Positions 20,940-33,600 of a DNA stretch of 64,000 bases are shown in pieces. Source of the DNA: Crossaster papposus. Its lineage: Eukaryota > Echinodermata > Asteroidea > Velatida > Solasteridae. Each line of letters opens with the position of its first letter. The first letter of the stretch is position 1. Made by a program: the position numbers and the translations under genes. The notes beneath the pieces are model-generated. The model saw only the letters and a program-made list of their open reading frames with translations. It did no database searches and had not been told where the DNA came from. The DNA lies in NCBI GenBank assembly GCA_037893245.1, contig JBAIAA010000506.1, positions 557,001 through 621,000 on the forward strand, given 5' to 3'.

Positions 20940-23340
20940 TACCGTTTGGTAGTGTTGGAAGTTCATTTCGTGTTCTGACGGTCAATTGCGCCGAAAAGTG
21001 TTTGTTAGGCTTATTGTGCGCTATAGACCATTTGGGAGTGTTGGAATTTCACTTCGCGTTCTGACGGTGACAAAAACCGAAAAGTGTTTTTTAGTCTCAA
21101 TGGGCGCTATAGACCATTTGGGAATGTTGGAAGTTCATTTCTCGTTCTGACGGTGAACAAAACCGAAAGGTGTTTTTTAGCCTCAATGGGCGCTATAGAG
21201 TGTTGGAAGTTCATTTCGTGTTCTGACGGTGACAAAAAGAGAAAAGTGTTTTTTAGGCTCAAAGGGCGCTATAGACCATTTGGGAGTGTTGGAAGTTCAT
21301 TTCTCGTTCTGACGGTGAACAAAACCGAAAGGTGTTTTTTAGCCTCAATGGGCGCTATAGACCATTTGGGAGTGTTGGAAGTTCATTTCGCGTTCTGACG
21401 GTGAAAAAAACCGAAAAGTGTTTTTTAGGCTCAATGGGCGCTTTCAACCATTTGGGAGTGTTGGAATTTCACTTCGCGTTCTGACGGTGACAAAAAACGA
21501 AAAGTGTTTTTTAGCCTCAATGGGCGCTATAGACCATTTGGGAGTGTTGGAAGTTCATTTCTCGTTCTGACGGTGAACAAAACCGAAAGGTGTTTTTTAG
21601 CCTCAATGGGCGCTATAGAGTGTTGGAAGTTCATTTCGCGTTCTGACGGTGAAAAAAACCGAAAATTGTTTTTTAGGCTCAAGGGGCGCTATAGACCATT
21701 TGGGAGTGTTGGAAGTTCATTTCCCGTTCTGACGGTGAAACAAACCGAAAAGTGTTGTTTAGCCCCAATGGGCGCTATAGACCATTTGGTAGTGTTGGAA
21801 GTTCATTTCGCGTTCTGACGGTGAAAAAAAACGAAAAGTGTTTTTTAGGCTCAAGGGGCGCTATAGACCATTTGGGAGTGTTGGAAGTTCATTTCTCGTT
21901 CTGACGGTGAACAAAACCGAAAGGTGTTTTTTAGCCTCAATGGGCGCTATAGACCATTTGGGAGTGTTGGAAGTTCATTTCGCGTTCTGACGGTGAAAAA
22001 AACCGAAAAGTGTTTTTTAGGCTCAATGGGCGCTTTCAACCATTTGGGAGTGTTGGAATTTCACTTCGCGTTCTGACGGTGACAAAAAACGAAAAGTGTT
22101 TTTTAGCCTCAATGGGCGCTATAGACCATTTGGGAGTGTTGGAAGTTCATTTCTCGTTCTGACGGTGAACAAAACCGAAAGGTGTTTTTTAGCCTCAATG
22201 GGCGCTATAGAGTGTTGGAAGTTCATTTCGCGTTCTGACGGTGAAAAAAACCGAAAATTGTTTTTTAGGCTCAAGGGGCGCTATAGACCATTTGGGAGTG
22301 TTGGAAGTTCATTTCCCGTTCTGACGGTGAAACAAACCGAAAAGTGTTGTTTAGCCCCAATGGGCGCTATAGACCATTTGGTAGTGTTGGAAGTTCATTT
22401 CGCGTTCTGACGGTGAAAAAAACCGAAAAGTGTTTTTTAGGCTCAAGGGGCGCTATAGACCATTTGGGAGTGTTGGAAGTTCATTTCTCGTTCTGACGGT
22501 TAAAAAAAAAGGAAAAGTGTTTTTTAGCCTCAATGGGCGCTATAGACCATTTGGGAGTGTTGGAAGTTCATTTCTCGTTCTGACGGTGAACAAAACCGAA
22601 AGGTGTTTTTTAACCTCAATGGGCGCTATAGAGTGTTGGAAGTTCATTTCGCGTTCTGACGGTGAAAACAACCGAAAAGTGTTTTAAAGGCTCAATGAGC
22701 GCTTTCGACCATTTGGGAGTGTTGGAAGTTCACTTCGCCTTCTGACGGTGAACAAAACCGAAAGGTGTTTTTTAACCTCAATGGGCGCTATAGAGTGTTG
22801 GAAGTTCATTTCGCGTTCTGACGGTGAAAACAACCGAAAAGTGTTTTAAAGGCTCAATGAGCGCTTTCGACCATTTGGGAGTGTTGGAAGTTCACTTCGC
22901 CTTCTGACGGTGACAAAAAAACCGAAAAGTGTTCTTTAGCCTCAATGGGCGCTATAGACCATTTGGGAGTGTTGGAAGTTCATTTCGCGTTCTGACGGTG
23001 AACAAAACCGAAAAGTATTTTTTAGCCTCAATGGGCGCCATAGACCATTTTGGAGTGTTGGAAGTTCAATTCGCGTTCTGACGGTAACCAAAAACGAAAA
23101 GTGTTTTTTTAGCCTCAATGGGCGCTATATACCATTTGGTAGTGTTGGAAGTTCATTTCGTGTTCTGACGGTCAATTGCGCCGAAAAGTGTTTGTTAGGC
23201 TTATTGTGCGCTATAGACCATTTGGGAGTGTTGGAATTTCACTTCGCGTTCTGACGGTGACAAAAAACGAAAAGTGTTTTTTAGCCTCAATGGGCGCTAT
23301 AGACCATTTGGGAGTGTTGGAAGTTCATTTCTCGTTCTGA
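20940..23340 (+). repeat. Long-range triplicated block, copy 1
   Basis: The rare TATATACCGTTTGGTAG starts this copy near 20,941, and the same sequence lies at 31,204 and 39,476 (offsets 10,263 and 8,272). The following monomer order holds across copies: the k monomer, short units, the CCCG/GCCCCAATG unit, and the GCGCTTTCAACC monomer near 21,440 and 22,028. A 592-bp sub-period is visible (21,504 to 22,096). Copy 1 alone has GACGGTTAAAAAAAAAGG near 22,495. The match to the 31-kb copy extends to about 23.3 kb; the match to the 39-kb copy is shorter. Confidence 0.85.
22600..22935 (+). repeat. 162-bp long-short dimer duplication
   Basis: TTTTTTAACCTCAATGGG followed by a short monomer occurs at about 22,611 and again 162 bp later at 22,773. 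Between them are the GAAAACAACC, TTTTAAAGG and CTTCGCCTTCTGACGG units. The join where CCTTCTGACGG runs into GAACAAAACCG (near 22,740) is diagnostic, because elsewhere that unit continues GACAAAAAAACCG. The same join appears near 23,920, 24,082, 33,004, 34,687, 36,802 and 38,152. It probably arose once and was then copied within larger units; near 23.9-24.1 kb it occurs twice in a row. Confidence 0.82.
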
Positions 23341-26300
23341 CGGTGAACAAAACCGAAAGGTGTTTTTTAGCCTCAATGGGCGCTATAGAGTGTTGGAAGT
23401 TCATTTCGCGTTCTGACGGTGAAAAAAACCGAAAATTGTTTTTTAGGCTCAAGGGGCGCTATAGACCATTTGGGAGTGTTGGAAGTTCATTTCCCGTTCT
23501 GACGGTGAAACAAACCGAAAAGTGTTGTTTAGCCCCAATGGGCGCTATAGACCATTTGGTAGTGTTGGAAGTTCATTTCGCGTTCTGACGGTGAAAAAAA
23601 CCGAAAAGTGTTTTTTAGGCTCAAGGGGCGCTATAGACCATTTGGGAGTGTTGGAAGTTCATTTCTCGTTCTGACGGTGAAAAAAACCGAAAAGTGTTTT
23701 TTAGCCTCAATGGGCGCTATAGACCATTTGGGAGTGTTGGAAGTTCATTTCTCGTTCTGACGGTGAACAAAACCGAAAGGTGTTTTTTAACCTCAATGGG
23801 CGCTATAGAGTGTTGGAAGTTCATTTCGCGTTCTGACGGTGAAAACAACCGAAAAGTGTTTTAAAGGCTCAATGAGCGCTTTCGACCATTTGGGAGTGTT
23901 GGAAGTTCACTTCGCCTTCTGACGGTGAACAAAACCGAAAGGTGTTTTTTAACCTCAATGGGCGCTATAGAGTGTTGGAAGTTCATTTCGCGTTCTGACG
24001 GTGAAAACAACCGAAAAGTGTTTTAAAGGCTCAATGAGCGCTTTCGACCATTTGGGAGTGTTGGAAGTTCACTTCGCCTTCTGACGGTGAACAAAACCGA
24101 AAGGTGTTTTTTAGCCTCAATGGGCGCTATAGAGTGTTGGAAGTTCATTTCGCGTTCTGACGGTGATAAAAACCGAAAATTGTTTTTTAGGCTCAAGGGG
24201 CACTATAGACCATTTGGGAGTGTTGGAAGTTCATTTCGCGTTCTGACGGTGAAAAAAACCGAAAAGTGTTGTTCAGCCTCAATGGGCGCTATAGACCATT
24301 TGGGAGTGTTGGAAGTTCATTTCGCGTTCTGACGGCGAAAAAAACCGGAGGTGTTTTTTAGCCTCAATGGGCGCAATAGACCATTTGGGAGTGTTGGAAG
24401 TTTATTTCCCGTTCTGACGTTGAAAAAAACCGGAAGTGTTGTTTAGCCCCAATGGGCGCTATAGACCATTTGGTAGTGTTGGAAGTTCATTTCTCGTTCT
24501 GACGGTGAACAAAACAGAAAGGTGTTTTAAAGGCTCAATGAGTGCTTTCGACCATTTGGGAGTGTTGGAAGTTCACTTAGCCTTCTGACCGTGACAAAAA
24601 AACCGAAAAGTGTTCTTTAGCCTCAATGGGCGCTATAGACCATTTGGGAGTGTTGGAAGTTCATTTCGCGTTCTGACGGTGAACAAAACCGAAAAGTATT
24701 TTTTAGCCTCAATGGGCGCCATAGACCATTTTGGAGTGTTTTTTAGCCTCAATGGGCGCTATAGAGTGTTGGAAGTTCATTTCGCGTTCTGACGGTGAAA
24801 AAAACCGAAAATTGTTTTTTAGGCTCAAGGGGCGCTATAGACCATTTGGGAGTGTTGGAAGTTCATTTCCCGTTCTGACGGTGAAACAAACCGAAAAGTG
24901 TTGTTTAGCCCCAATGGGCGCTATAGACCATTTGGTAGTGTTGGAAGTTCATTTCGCGTTCTGACGGTGAAAAAAACCGAAAAGTGTTTTTTAGGCTCAA
25001 GGGGCGCTATAGACCATTTGGGAGTGTTGGAAGTTCATTTCTCGTTCTGACGGTGAACAAAACCGAAAGGTGTTTTTTAGCCTCAATGGGCGCTATAGAC
25101 CATTTGGGAGTGTTGGAAGTTCATTTCGCGTTCTGACGGTGACAAAAAACGAAAAGTGTTTTTTAGCCTCAATGGGCGCTATAGACCATTTGGTAGTGTT
25201 GGAAGTTCATTTCTCGTTCTGACGGTGACAAAAACCGAAAAGTGTTTTTTAGTCTCAATGGGCGCTATAGAGTGTTGGAAGTTCATTTCGCGTTCTGACG
25301 GTGAAAAAAAACGAAAATTGTTTTTTAGGCTCAAGGGGCGCTATAGACCATTTGGGAGTGTTGGAAGTTCATTTCCCGTTCTGACGGTGAAACAAACCGA
25401 AAAGTGTTGTTTAGCCCCAATGGGCGCTATAGACCATTTGGTAGTGTTGGAAGTTCATTTCGCGTTCTGACGGTGAAAAAAACCGAAAAGTGTTTTTTAG
25501 CCTCAATGGGCGCTATAGACCATTTGGGAGTGTTGGAAGTTCATTTCTCGTTCTGACGGTGAACAAAACCGAAAGGTGTTTTTTAACCTCAATGGGCGCT
25601 ATAGAGTGTTGGAAGTTCATTTCGCGTTCTGACGGTGAAAACAACCGAAAAGTGTTTTAAAGGCTCAATGAGCGCTTTCGACCATTTGGGAGTGTTGGAA
25701 GTTCACTTCGCCTTCTGACGGTGACAAAAAAACCGAAAAGTGTTCTTTAGCCTCAATGGGCGCTATAGACCATTTGGGAGTGTTGGAAGTTCATTTCGCG
25801 TTCTGACGGTGAACAAAACCGAAAAGTATTTTTTAGCCTCAATGGGCGCCATAGACCATTTTGGAGTGTTGGAAGTTCATTTCGTGTTCTGACGGTCAAT
25901 TGCGCCGAAAAGTGTTTGTTAGGCTTATTGTGCGCTATAGACCATTTGGGAGTGTTGGAATTTCACTTCGCGTTCTGACGGTGACAAAAACCGAAAATTG
26001 TTTTTTAGGCTCAAGGGGCGGTATAGACCATTTGGGAGTGTTGGAAGTTCATTTCCCGTTCTGACGGTGAAACAAACCGAAAAGTGTTGTTTAGCCCCAA
26101 TGGGCGCTATAGACCATTTGGTAGTGTTGGAAGTTCATTTCGCGTTCTGACGGTGAAAAAAACCGAAAAGTGTTTTTTAGGCTCAAGGGGCGCTATAGAC
26201 CATTTGGGAGTGTTGGAAGTTCATTTCTCGTTCTGACGGTGAACAAAACCGAAAGGTGTTTTTTAACCTCAATGAGCGCTATAGAGTGTTGGAAGTTCAT

Positions 26301-26419
26301 TTCGCGTTCTGACGGTGAAAACAACCGAAAAGTGTTTTAAAGGCTCAATGAGCGCTTTCGACCATTTGGGAGTGTTGGAAGTTCACTTCGCCTTCTGACG
26401 GTGACAAAAAAACCGAAAA
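23341..26419 (+). repeat. Mosaic block with truncated and chimeric monomers
   Basis: This block mixes segments related to the 1,524-bp unit, the CCCG/GCCCCAATG cluster and the GGCGCAATAG block. It contains a 40-bp truncated monomer (24,715-24,754) and a chimeric h/i monomer near 25,861. Its 25,156 to about 25,750 segment matches 41,979 to about 42,580 (offset 16,823), sharing the unusual GACAAAAACCGAAAAG unit followed by a short monomer. The last GGGGCGGTATAGACC marker that I saw is at 26,018. Confidence 0.78.
24715..24754 (+). repeat. Truncated 40-bp monomer
   Basis: The unit begins as an h monomer (GGCGCCATAGACCATTTTGG, then AGTGTT) and jumps directly to TTTTAGCCTCAATG, the end of a normal monomer. 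Its length is 40 bp against 86-87. The missing 46 bp equal the distance between the two internal AGTGTT copies of a full monomer (positions 21-26 and 67-72). This is what slippage or microhomology-mediated deletion between those copies would leave. I saw it only once. Confidence 0.88.
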
Positions 26420-26483
26420 GTGTTCTTTAGCCTCAATGGGCGCTATAGACCATTTGGGAGTGTTGGAAGTTCATTTCGCGTTC

Positions 26484-27544
26484 TGACGGTGAACAAAACC
26501 GAAAGGTGTTTTTTAACCTCAATGGGCGCTATAGAGTGTTGGAAGTTCATTTCGCGTTCTGACGGTGACAAAAACCGAAAATTGTTTTTTAGGCTCAAGG
26601 GGCACTATAGACCATTTGGGAGTGTTGGAAGTTCATTTCGCGTTCTGACGGTGAAAAAAACCGAAAAGTGTTGTTCAGCCTCAATGGGCGCTATAGACCA
26701 TTTGGGAGTGTTGGAAGTTCATTTCGCGTTCTGACGGCGAAAAAAACCGGAGGTGTTTTTTAGCCTCAATGGGCGCAATAGACCATTTGGGAGTGTTGGA
26801 AGTTTATTTCCCGTTCTGACGGTGAAAAAAACCGGAAGTGTTGTTTAGCCCCAATGGGCGCTATAGACCATTTGGTAGTGTTGGAAGTTCATTTCTTGTT
26901 CTGACGGTGAACAAAACAGAAAGGTGTTTTAAAGCCTCAATGAGCGCTTTCGACCATTTGGGAGTGTTGGAAGTTCACTTCGCCTTCTGACCGTGACAAA
27001 AAAACCGAAAAGTGTTCTTTAGCCTCAATGGGCGCTATAGACCATTTGGGAGTGTTGGAAGTTCATTTCGCGTTCTGACGGTGAACAAAACCGAAAAGTA
27101 TTTTTTAGCCTCAATAGGCGCCATAGACCATTTTGGAGTGTTGGAAGTTCAATTCGCGTTCTGACGGTAACCAAAAACGAAAAGTGTTTTTTTAGCCTCA
27201 ATGGGCGCTATATACCATTTGGTAGTGTTGGAAGTTCATTTCGTGTTCTGACGGTCAATTGCGCCGACAAGTGTTTGTTAGGCTTATTGTGCGCTATAGA
27301 CCATTTGGGAGTGTTGGAATTTCACTTCGCGTTCTGACGGTGACAAAAACCGAAAAGTGTTTTTTAGTCTCAATGGGCGCTATAGACCATTTGGGAATGT
27401 TGGAAGTTCATTTCTCGTTCTGACGGTGAACAAAACCGAAAGGTGTTTTTTAGCCTCAATGGGCGCTATAGAGTGTTGGAAGTTCATTTCGCGTTCTGAC
27501 GGTGAAAAAAAACGAAAATTGTTTTTTAGGCTCAAGGGGCGCTA
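26484..27544 (+). repeat. Long-range duplicate of 9,500-10,560
   Basis: The offset to the left copy is 16,984 bp throughout. Private variants shared by both are CATTTCTTGTTCTGACGG (near 26,894), TCAATAGGCGCC (near 27,111), GCGCCGACAAG (near 27,262) and the GGCGAAAAAAACCGGAGG unit. One difference is GATCATTTGGG near 10,058 against GACCATTTGGG here. The copies part near 27,550, where this copy continues with a CCCG monomer and the left one with a GGTAG monomer. Confidence 0.85.
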
Positions 27545-30178
27545 TAGACCATTTGGGAGTGTTGGAAGTTCATTTCCCGTTCTGACGGTGAAACAAACCG
27601 AAAAGTGTTGTTTAGCCCCAATGGGCGCTATAGACCATTTGGTAGTGTTGGAAGTTCATTTCGCGTTCTGACGGTGAAAAAAACCGAAAAGTGTTTTTTA
27701 GGCTCAAGGGGCGCTATAGACCATTTGGGAGTGTTGGAAGTTCATTTCTCGTTCTGACGGTGAACAAAACCGAAAGGTGTTTTTTAGCCTCAATGGGCGC
27801 TATAGACCATTTGGGAATGTTGGAAGTTCATTTCTCGTTCTGACGGTGAACAAAACCGAAAAGTGTTTTTTAGCCTCAATGGGCGCTATAGAGTGTTGGA
27901 AGTTCATTTCGCGTTCTGACGGTGAAAAAAACAGAAAAGTGTTTTTTAGGCTCAAAGGGCGCTATAGACCATTTGGGAGTGTTGGAAGTTCATTTCTCGT
28001 TCTGACGGTGGACAAAACCGAAAGGTGTTTTTTAGCCTCAATGGGCGCTATAGACCATTTGGGAGTGTTGGAAGTTCATTTCGCGTTCTGACGGTGAAAA
28101 AAACCGAAAAGTGTTTTTTAGGCTCAATGGGCGCTTTCGACCATTTGGGAGTGTTGGAATTTCACTTCGCGTTCTGACGGTGACAAAAAACGAAAAGTGT
28201 TTTAAAGGCTCAATGAGCGCTTTCGACCATTTGGGAGTGTTGGAAGTTCACTTCGCCTTCTGACGGTGACAAAAAAAACGAAAAGTGTTCTTTAGCCTCA
28301 ATGGGCGCTATAGACCATTTGGGAGTGTTGGAAGTTCATTTCGCGTTCTGACGGTGAACAAAACCGAAAAGTATTTTTTAGCCTCAATGGGCGCCATAGA
28401 CCATTTTGGAGTGTTGGAAGTTCAATTCGCGTTCTGACGGTAACCAAAAACGAAAAGTGTTTTTTTAGCCTCAATGGGCGCTATATACCATTTGGTAGTG
28501 TTGGAAGTTCATTTCGTGTTCTGACGGTCAATTGCGCCGAAAAGTGTTTGTTAGGCTTATTGTGCGCTATAGACCATTTGGGAGTGTTGGAATTTCACTT
28601 CGCGTTCTGACGGTGACAAAAACCGAAAAGTGTTTTTTAGTCTCAATGGGCGCTATAGACCATTTGGGAATGTTGGAAGTTCATTTCTCGTTCTGACGGT
28701 GAACAAAACCGAAAGGTGTTTTTTAGCCTCAATGGGCGCTATAGAGTGTTGGAAGTTCATTTCGCGTTCTGACGGTGAAAAAAAACGAAAATTGTTTTTT
28801 AGGCTCAAGGGGCGCTATAGACCATTTGGGAGTGTTGGAAGTTCATTTCCCGTTCTGACGGTGAAACAAACCGAAAAGTGTTGTTTAGCCCCAATGGGCG
28901 CTATAGACCATTTGGTAGTGTTGGAAGTTCATTTCGCGTTCTGACGGTGAAAAAAACCGAAAAGTGTTTTTTAGGCTCAAGGGGCGCTATAGACCATTTG
29001 GGAGTGTTGGAAGTTCATTTCTCGTTCTGACGGTGAACAAAACCGAAAGGTGTTTTTTAGCCTCAATGGGCGCTATAGACCATTTGGGAATGTTGGAAGT
29101 TCATTTCTCGTTCTGACGGTGAACAAAACCGAAAAGTGTTTTTTAGCCTCAATGGGCGCTATAGAGTGTTGGAAGTTCATTTCGCGTTCTGACGGTGAAA
29201 AAAACAGAAAAGTGTTTTTTAGGCTCAAAGGGCGCTATAGACCATTTGGGAGTGTTGGAAGTTCATTTCTCGTTCTGACGGTGGACAAAACCGAAAGGTG
29301 TTTTTTAGCCTCAATGGGCGCTATAGACCATTTGGGAGTGTTGGAAGTTCATTTCGCGTTCTGACGGTGAAAAAAACCGAAAAGTGTTTTTTAGGCTCAA
29401 TGGGCGCTTTCGACCATTTGGGAGTGTTGGAATTTCACTTCGCGTTCTGACGGTGACAAAAAACGAAAAGTGTTTTAAAGGCTCAATGAGCGCTTTCGAC
29501 CATTTGGGAGTGTTGGAAGTTCACTTCGCCTTCTGACGGTGACAAAAAAACCGAAAAGTGTTCTTTAGCCTCAATGGGCGCTATAGACCATTTGGGAGTG
29601 TTGGAAGTTCATTTCGCGTTCTGACGGTGAACAAAACCGAAAAGTATTTTTTAGCCTCAATGGGCGCCATAGACCATTTTGGAGTGTTGGAAGTTCAATT
29701 CGCGTTCTGACGGTAACCAAAAACGAAAAGTGTTTTTTTAGCCTCAATGGGCGCTATATACCATTTGGTAGTGTTGGAAGTTCATTTCGTGTTCTGACGG
29801 TCAATTGCGCCGAAAAGTGTTTGTTAGGCTTATTGTGCGCTATAGACCATTTGGGAGTGTTGGAATTTCACTTCGCGTTCTGACGGTGACAAAAACCGAA
29901 AAGTGTTTTTTAGTCTCAATGGGCGCTATAGACCATTTGGGAATGTTGGAAGTTCATTTCTCGTTCTGACGGTGAACAAAACCGAAAAGTGTTTTTTAGC
30001 CTCAATGGGCGCTATAGAGTGTTGGAAGTTCATTTCGCGTTCTGACGGTGAAAAAAACAGAAAAGTGTTTTTTAGGCTCAAAGGGCGCTATAGACCATTT
30101 GGGAGTGTTGGAAGTTCATTTCTCGTTCTGACGGTGAACAAAACCGAAAGGTGTTTTTTAGCCTCAATGGGCGCTATA
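27357..30178 (+). repeat. 1,273-bp higher-order repeat, then an 853-bp unit
   Basis: The k-type (GGGAATGTTGG) monomer cluster starting at 27,357 recurs at 28,630 (1,273 bp), and the second k cluster at 27,777 recurs at 29,050 (1,273) and 29,903 (853 further). The 1,273-bp unit is about 15 monomers with two short ones. The 853-bp unit omits the CCCG/GCCCCAATG segment and equals the 10,707-11,560 arrangement. The GGTGGACAAAACCG variant marks 10,940, 28,010 and 29,282, showing shared descent. The third copy has GAACAAAACCG instead. Confidence 0.85.
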
Positions 30179-31202
30179 GACCATTTGGGAGTGTTGGAAG
30201 TTCATTTCTCGTTCTGACGGTGAACAAAACCGAAAGGTGTTTTTTAACCTCAATGGGCGCTATAGAGTGTTGGAAGTTCATTTCGCGTTCTGACGGTGAA
30301 AAAAAACGAAAATTGTTTTTTAGGCTCAAGGGGCACTATAGACCATTTGGGAGTGTTGGAAGTTCATTTCGCGTTCTGACGGTGAAAAAAACCCGAAAAG
30401 TGTTGTTCAGCCTCAATGGGCGCTATAGACCATTTGGGAGTGTTGGAATTTCACTTCGCGTTCTGACGGTGACAAACAACGAAAAGTGTTTTTTAGCCTC
30501 AATGGGCGCTATAGACCATTTGGGAGTGTTGGAAGTTCATTTCGCGTTCTGACGGTGACAAAAACCGAAAATTGTTTTTTAGGCTCAAGGGGCACTATAG
30601 ACCATTTGGGAGTGTTGGAAGTTCATTTCGCGTTCTGACGGTGAAAAAAACCGAAAAGTGTTGTTCAGCCTCAATGGGCGCTATAGACCATTTGGGAGTG
30701 TTGGAAGTTCATTTCGCGTTCTGACGGCGAAAAAAACCGGAGGTGTTTTTTAGCCTCAATGGGCGCAATAGACCATTTGGGAGTGTTGGAAGTTTATTTC
30801 CCGTTCTGACGGTGAAAAAAACCGGAAGTGTTGTTTAGCCCCAATGGGCGCTATAGACCATTTGGTAGTGTTGGAAGTTCATTTCTCGTTCTGACGGTGA
30901 ACAAAACAGAAAGGTGTTTTAAAGGCTCAATGAGCGCTTTCGACCATTTGGGAGTGTTGGAAGTTCACTTCGCCTTCTGACCGTGACAAAAAAACCGAAA
31001 AGTGTTCTTTAGCCTCAATGGGCGCTATAGACCATTTGGGAGTGTTGGAAGTTCATTTCGCGTTCTGACGGTGAACAAAACCGAAAAGTATTTTTTAGCC
31101 TCAATGGGCGCCATAGACCATTTTGGAGTGTTGGAAGTTCAATTCGCGTTCTGACGGTAACCAAAAACGAAAAGTGTTTTTTTAGCCTCAATGGGCGCTA
31201 TA
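30179..31202 (+). repeat. Mosaic join and GGCGCAATAGACC block
   Basis: A CTCG/short pair is followed by a GGGGCACTATAG monomer, an A-tract with one extra C (AAAAAAACCCG near 30,390), then CACTTCGCG with GACAAACAACG near 30,471. It then repeats the GGGGCACTATAG to GGCGCAATAGACC series also seen at 9.6, 20.4, 26.6, 35.4 and 38.8 kb. The h monomer missing near 20.93 kb is present here at about 31,107. No gene is visible. Confidence 0.78.
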
Positions 31203-33600
31203 TACCGTTTGGTAGTGTTGGAAGTTCATTTCGTGTTCTGACGGTCAATTGCGCCGAAAAGTGTTTGTTAGGCTTATTGTGCGCTATAGACCATTTGGGA
31301 GTGTTGGAATTTCACTTCGCGTTCTGACGGTGACAAAAACCGAAAAGTGTTTTTTAGTCTCAATGGGCGCTATAGACCATTTGGGAATGTTGGAAGTTCA
31401 TTTCTCGTTCTGACGGTGAACAAAACCGAAAGGTGTTTTTTAGCCTCAATGGGCGCTATAGAGTGTTGGAAGTTCATTTCGCGTTCTGACGGTGAAAAAA
31501 AGAGAAAAGTGTTTTTTAGGCTCAAAGGGCGCTATAGACCATTTGGGAGTGTTGGAAGTTCATTTCTCGTTCTGACGGTGAACAAAACCGAAAGGTGTTT
31601 TTTAGCCTCAATGGGCGCTATAGACCATTTGGGAGTGTTGGAAGTTCATTTCGCGTTCTGACGGTGAAAAAAACCGAAAAGTGTTTTTTAGGCTCAATGG
31701 GCGCTTTCAACCATTTGGGAGTGTTGGAATTTCACTTCGCGTTCTGACGGTGACAAAAAACGAAAAGTGTTTTTTAGCCTCAATGGGCGCTATAGACCAT
31801 TTGGGAGTGTTGGAAGTTCATTTCTCGTTCTGACGGTGAACAAAACCGAAAGGTGTTTTTTAGCCTCAATGGGCGCTATAGAGTGTTGGAAGTTCATTTC
31901 GCGTTCTGACGGTGAACAAAACCGAAAATTGTTTTTTAGGCTCAAGGGGCGCTATAGACCATTTGGGAGTGTTGGAAGTTCATTTCCCGTTCTGACGGTG
32001 AAACAAACCGAAAAGTGTTGTTTAGCCCCAATGGGCGCTATAGACCATTTGGTAGTGTTGGAAGTTCATTTCGCGTTCTGACGGTGAAAAAAACCGAAAA
32101 GTGTTTTTTAGGCTCAAGGGGCGCTATAGACCATTTGGGAGTGTTGGAAGTTCATTTCTCGTTCTGACGGTGAACAAAACCGAAAGGTGTTTTTTAGCCT
32201 CAATGGGCGCTATAGACCATTTGGGAGTGTTGGAAGTTCATTTCGCGTTCTGACGGTGAAAAAAACCGAAAAGTGTTTTTTAGGCTCAATGGGCGCTTTC
32301 AACCATTTGGGAGTGTTGGAATTTCACTTCGCGTTCTGACGGTGACAAAAAACGAAAAGTGTTTTTTAGCCTTAATGGGCGCTATAGACCATTTGGGAGT
32401 GTTGGAAGTTCATTTCTCGTTCTGACGGTGAACAAAACCGAAAGGTGTTTTTTAGCCTCAATGGGCGCTATAGAGTGTTGGAAGTTCATTTCGCGTTCTG
32501 ACGGTGAAAAAAACCGAAAATTGTTTTTTAGGCTCAAGGGGCGCTATAGACCATTTGGGAGTGTTGGAAGTTCATTTCCCGTTCTGACGGTGAAACAAAC
32601 CGAAAAGTGTTGTTTAGCCCCAATGGGCGCTATAGACCATTTGGTAGTGTTGGAAGTTCATTTCGCGTTCTGACGGTGAAAAAAACCGAAAAGTGTTTTT
32701 TAGGCTCAAGGGGCGCTATAGACCATTTGGGAGTGTTGGAAGTTCATTTCTCGTTCTGACGGTGAAAAAAAACGAAAAGTGTTTTTTAGCCTCAATGGGC
32801 GCTATAGACCATTTGGGAGTGTTGGAAGTTCATTTCTCGTTCTGACGGTGAACAAAACCGAAAGGTGTTTTTTAACCTCAATGGGCGCTATAGAGTGTTG
32901 GAAGTTCATTTCGCGTTCTGACGGTGAAAACAACCGAAAAGTGTTTTAAAGGCTCAATGAGCGCTTTCGACCATTTGGGAGTGTTGGAAGTTCACTTCGC
33001 CTTCTGACGGTGAACAAAACCGAAAGGTGTTTTTTAACCTCAATGGGCGCTATAGAGTGTTGGAAGTTCATTTCGCGTTCTGACGGTGAAAACAACCGAA
33101 AAGTGTTTTAAAGGCTCAATGAGCGCTTTCGACCATTTGGGAGTGTTGGAAGTTCACTTCGCCTTCTGACGGTGACAAAAAAACCGAAAAGTGTTCTTTA
33201 GCCTCAATGGGCGCTATAGACCATTTGGGAGTGTTGGAAGTTCATTTCGCGTTCTGACGGTGAACAAAACCGAAAAGTATTTTTTAGCCTCAATGGGCGC
33301 CATAGACCATTTTGGAGTGTTGGAAGTTCAATTCGCGTTCTGACGGTAACCAAAAACGAAAAATGTTTTTTTAGCCTCAATGGGCGCTATATACCATTTG
33401 GTAGTGTTGGAAGTTCATTTCGTGTTCTGACGGTCAATTGCGCCGAAAAGTGTTTGTTAGGCTTATTGTGCGCTATAGACCATTTTGGAGTGTTGGAATT
33501 TCACTTCGCGTTCTGACGGTGACAAAAAACGAAAAGTGTTTTTTAGCCTCAATGGGCGCTATAGACCATTTGGGAGTGTTGGAAGTTCATTTCTCGTTCT
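31203..33600 (+). repeat. Long-range triplicated block, copy 2
   Basis: This copy lies 10,263 bp from copy 1 (20,940) and 8,272 bp from copy 3 (39,475), judged by the TATATACCGTTTGG start, the k monomer start (21,084, 31,347 and 39,619) and the paired clusters 592 bp apart (31,767 and 32,359). It carries AGCCTTAATGGG at 32,371, which copy 1 lacks and a later tandem duplicate at 34,054 shares. This dates that change to before the 1,683-bp duplication and after the split from copy 1. Confidence 0.85.
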
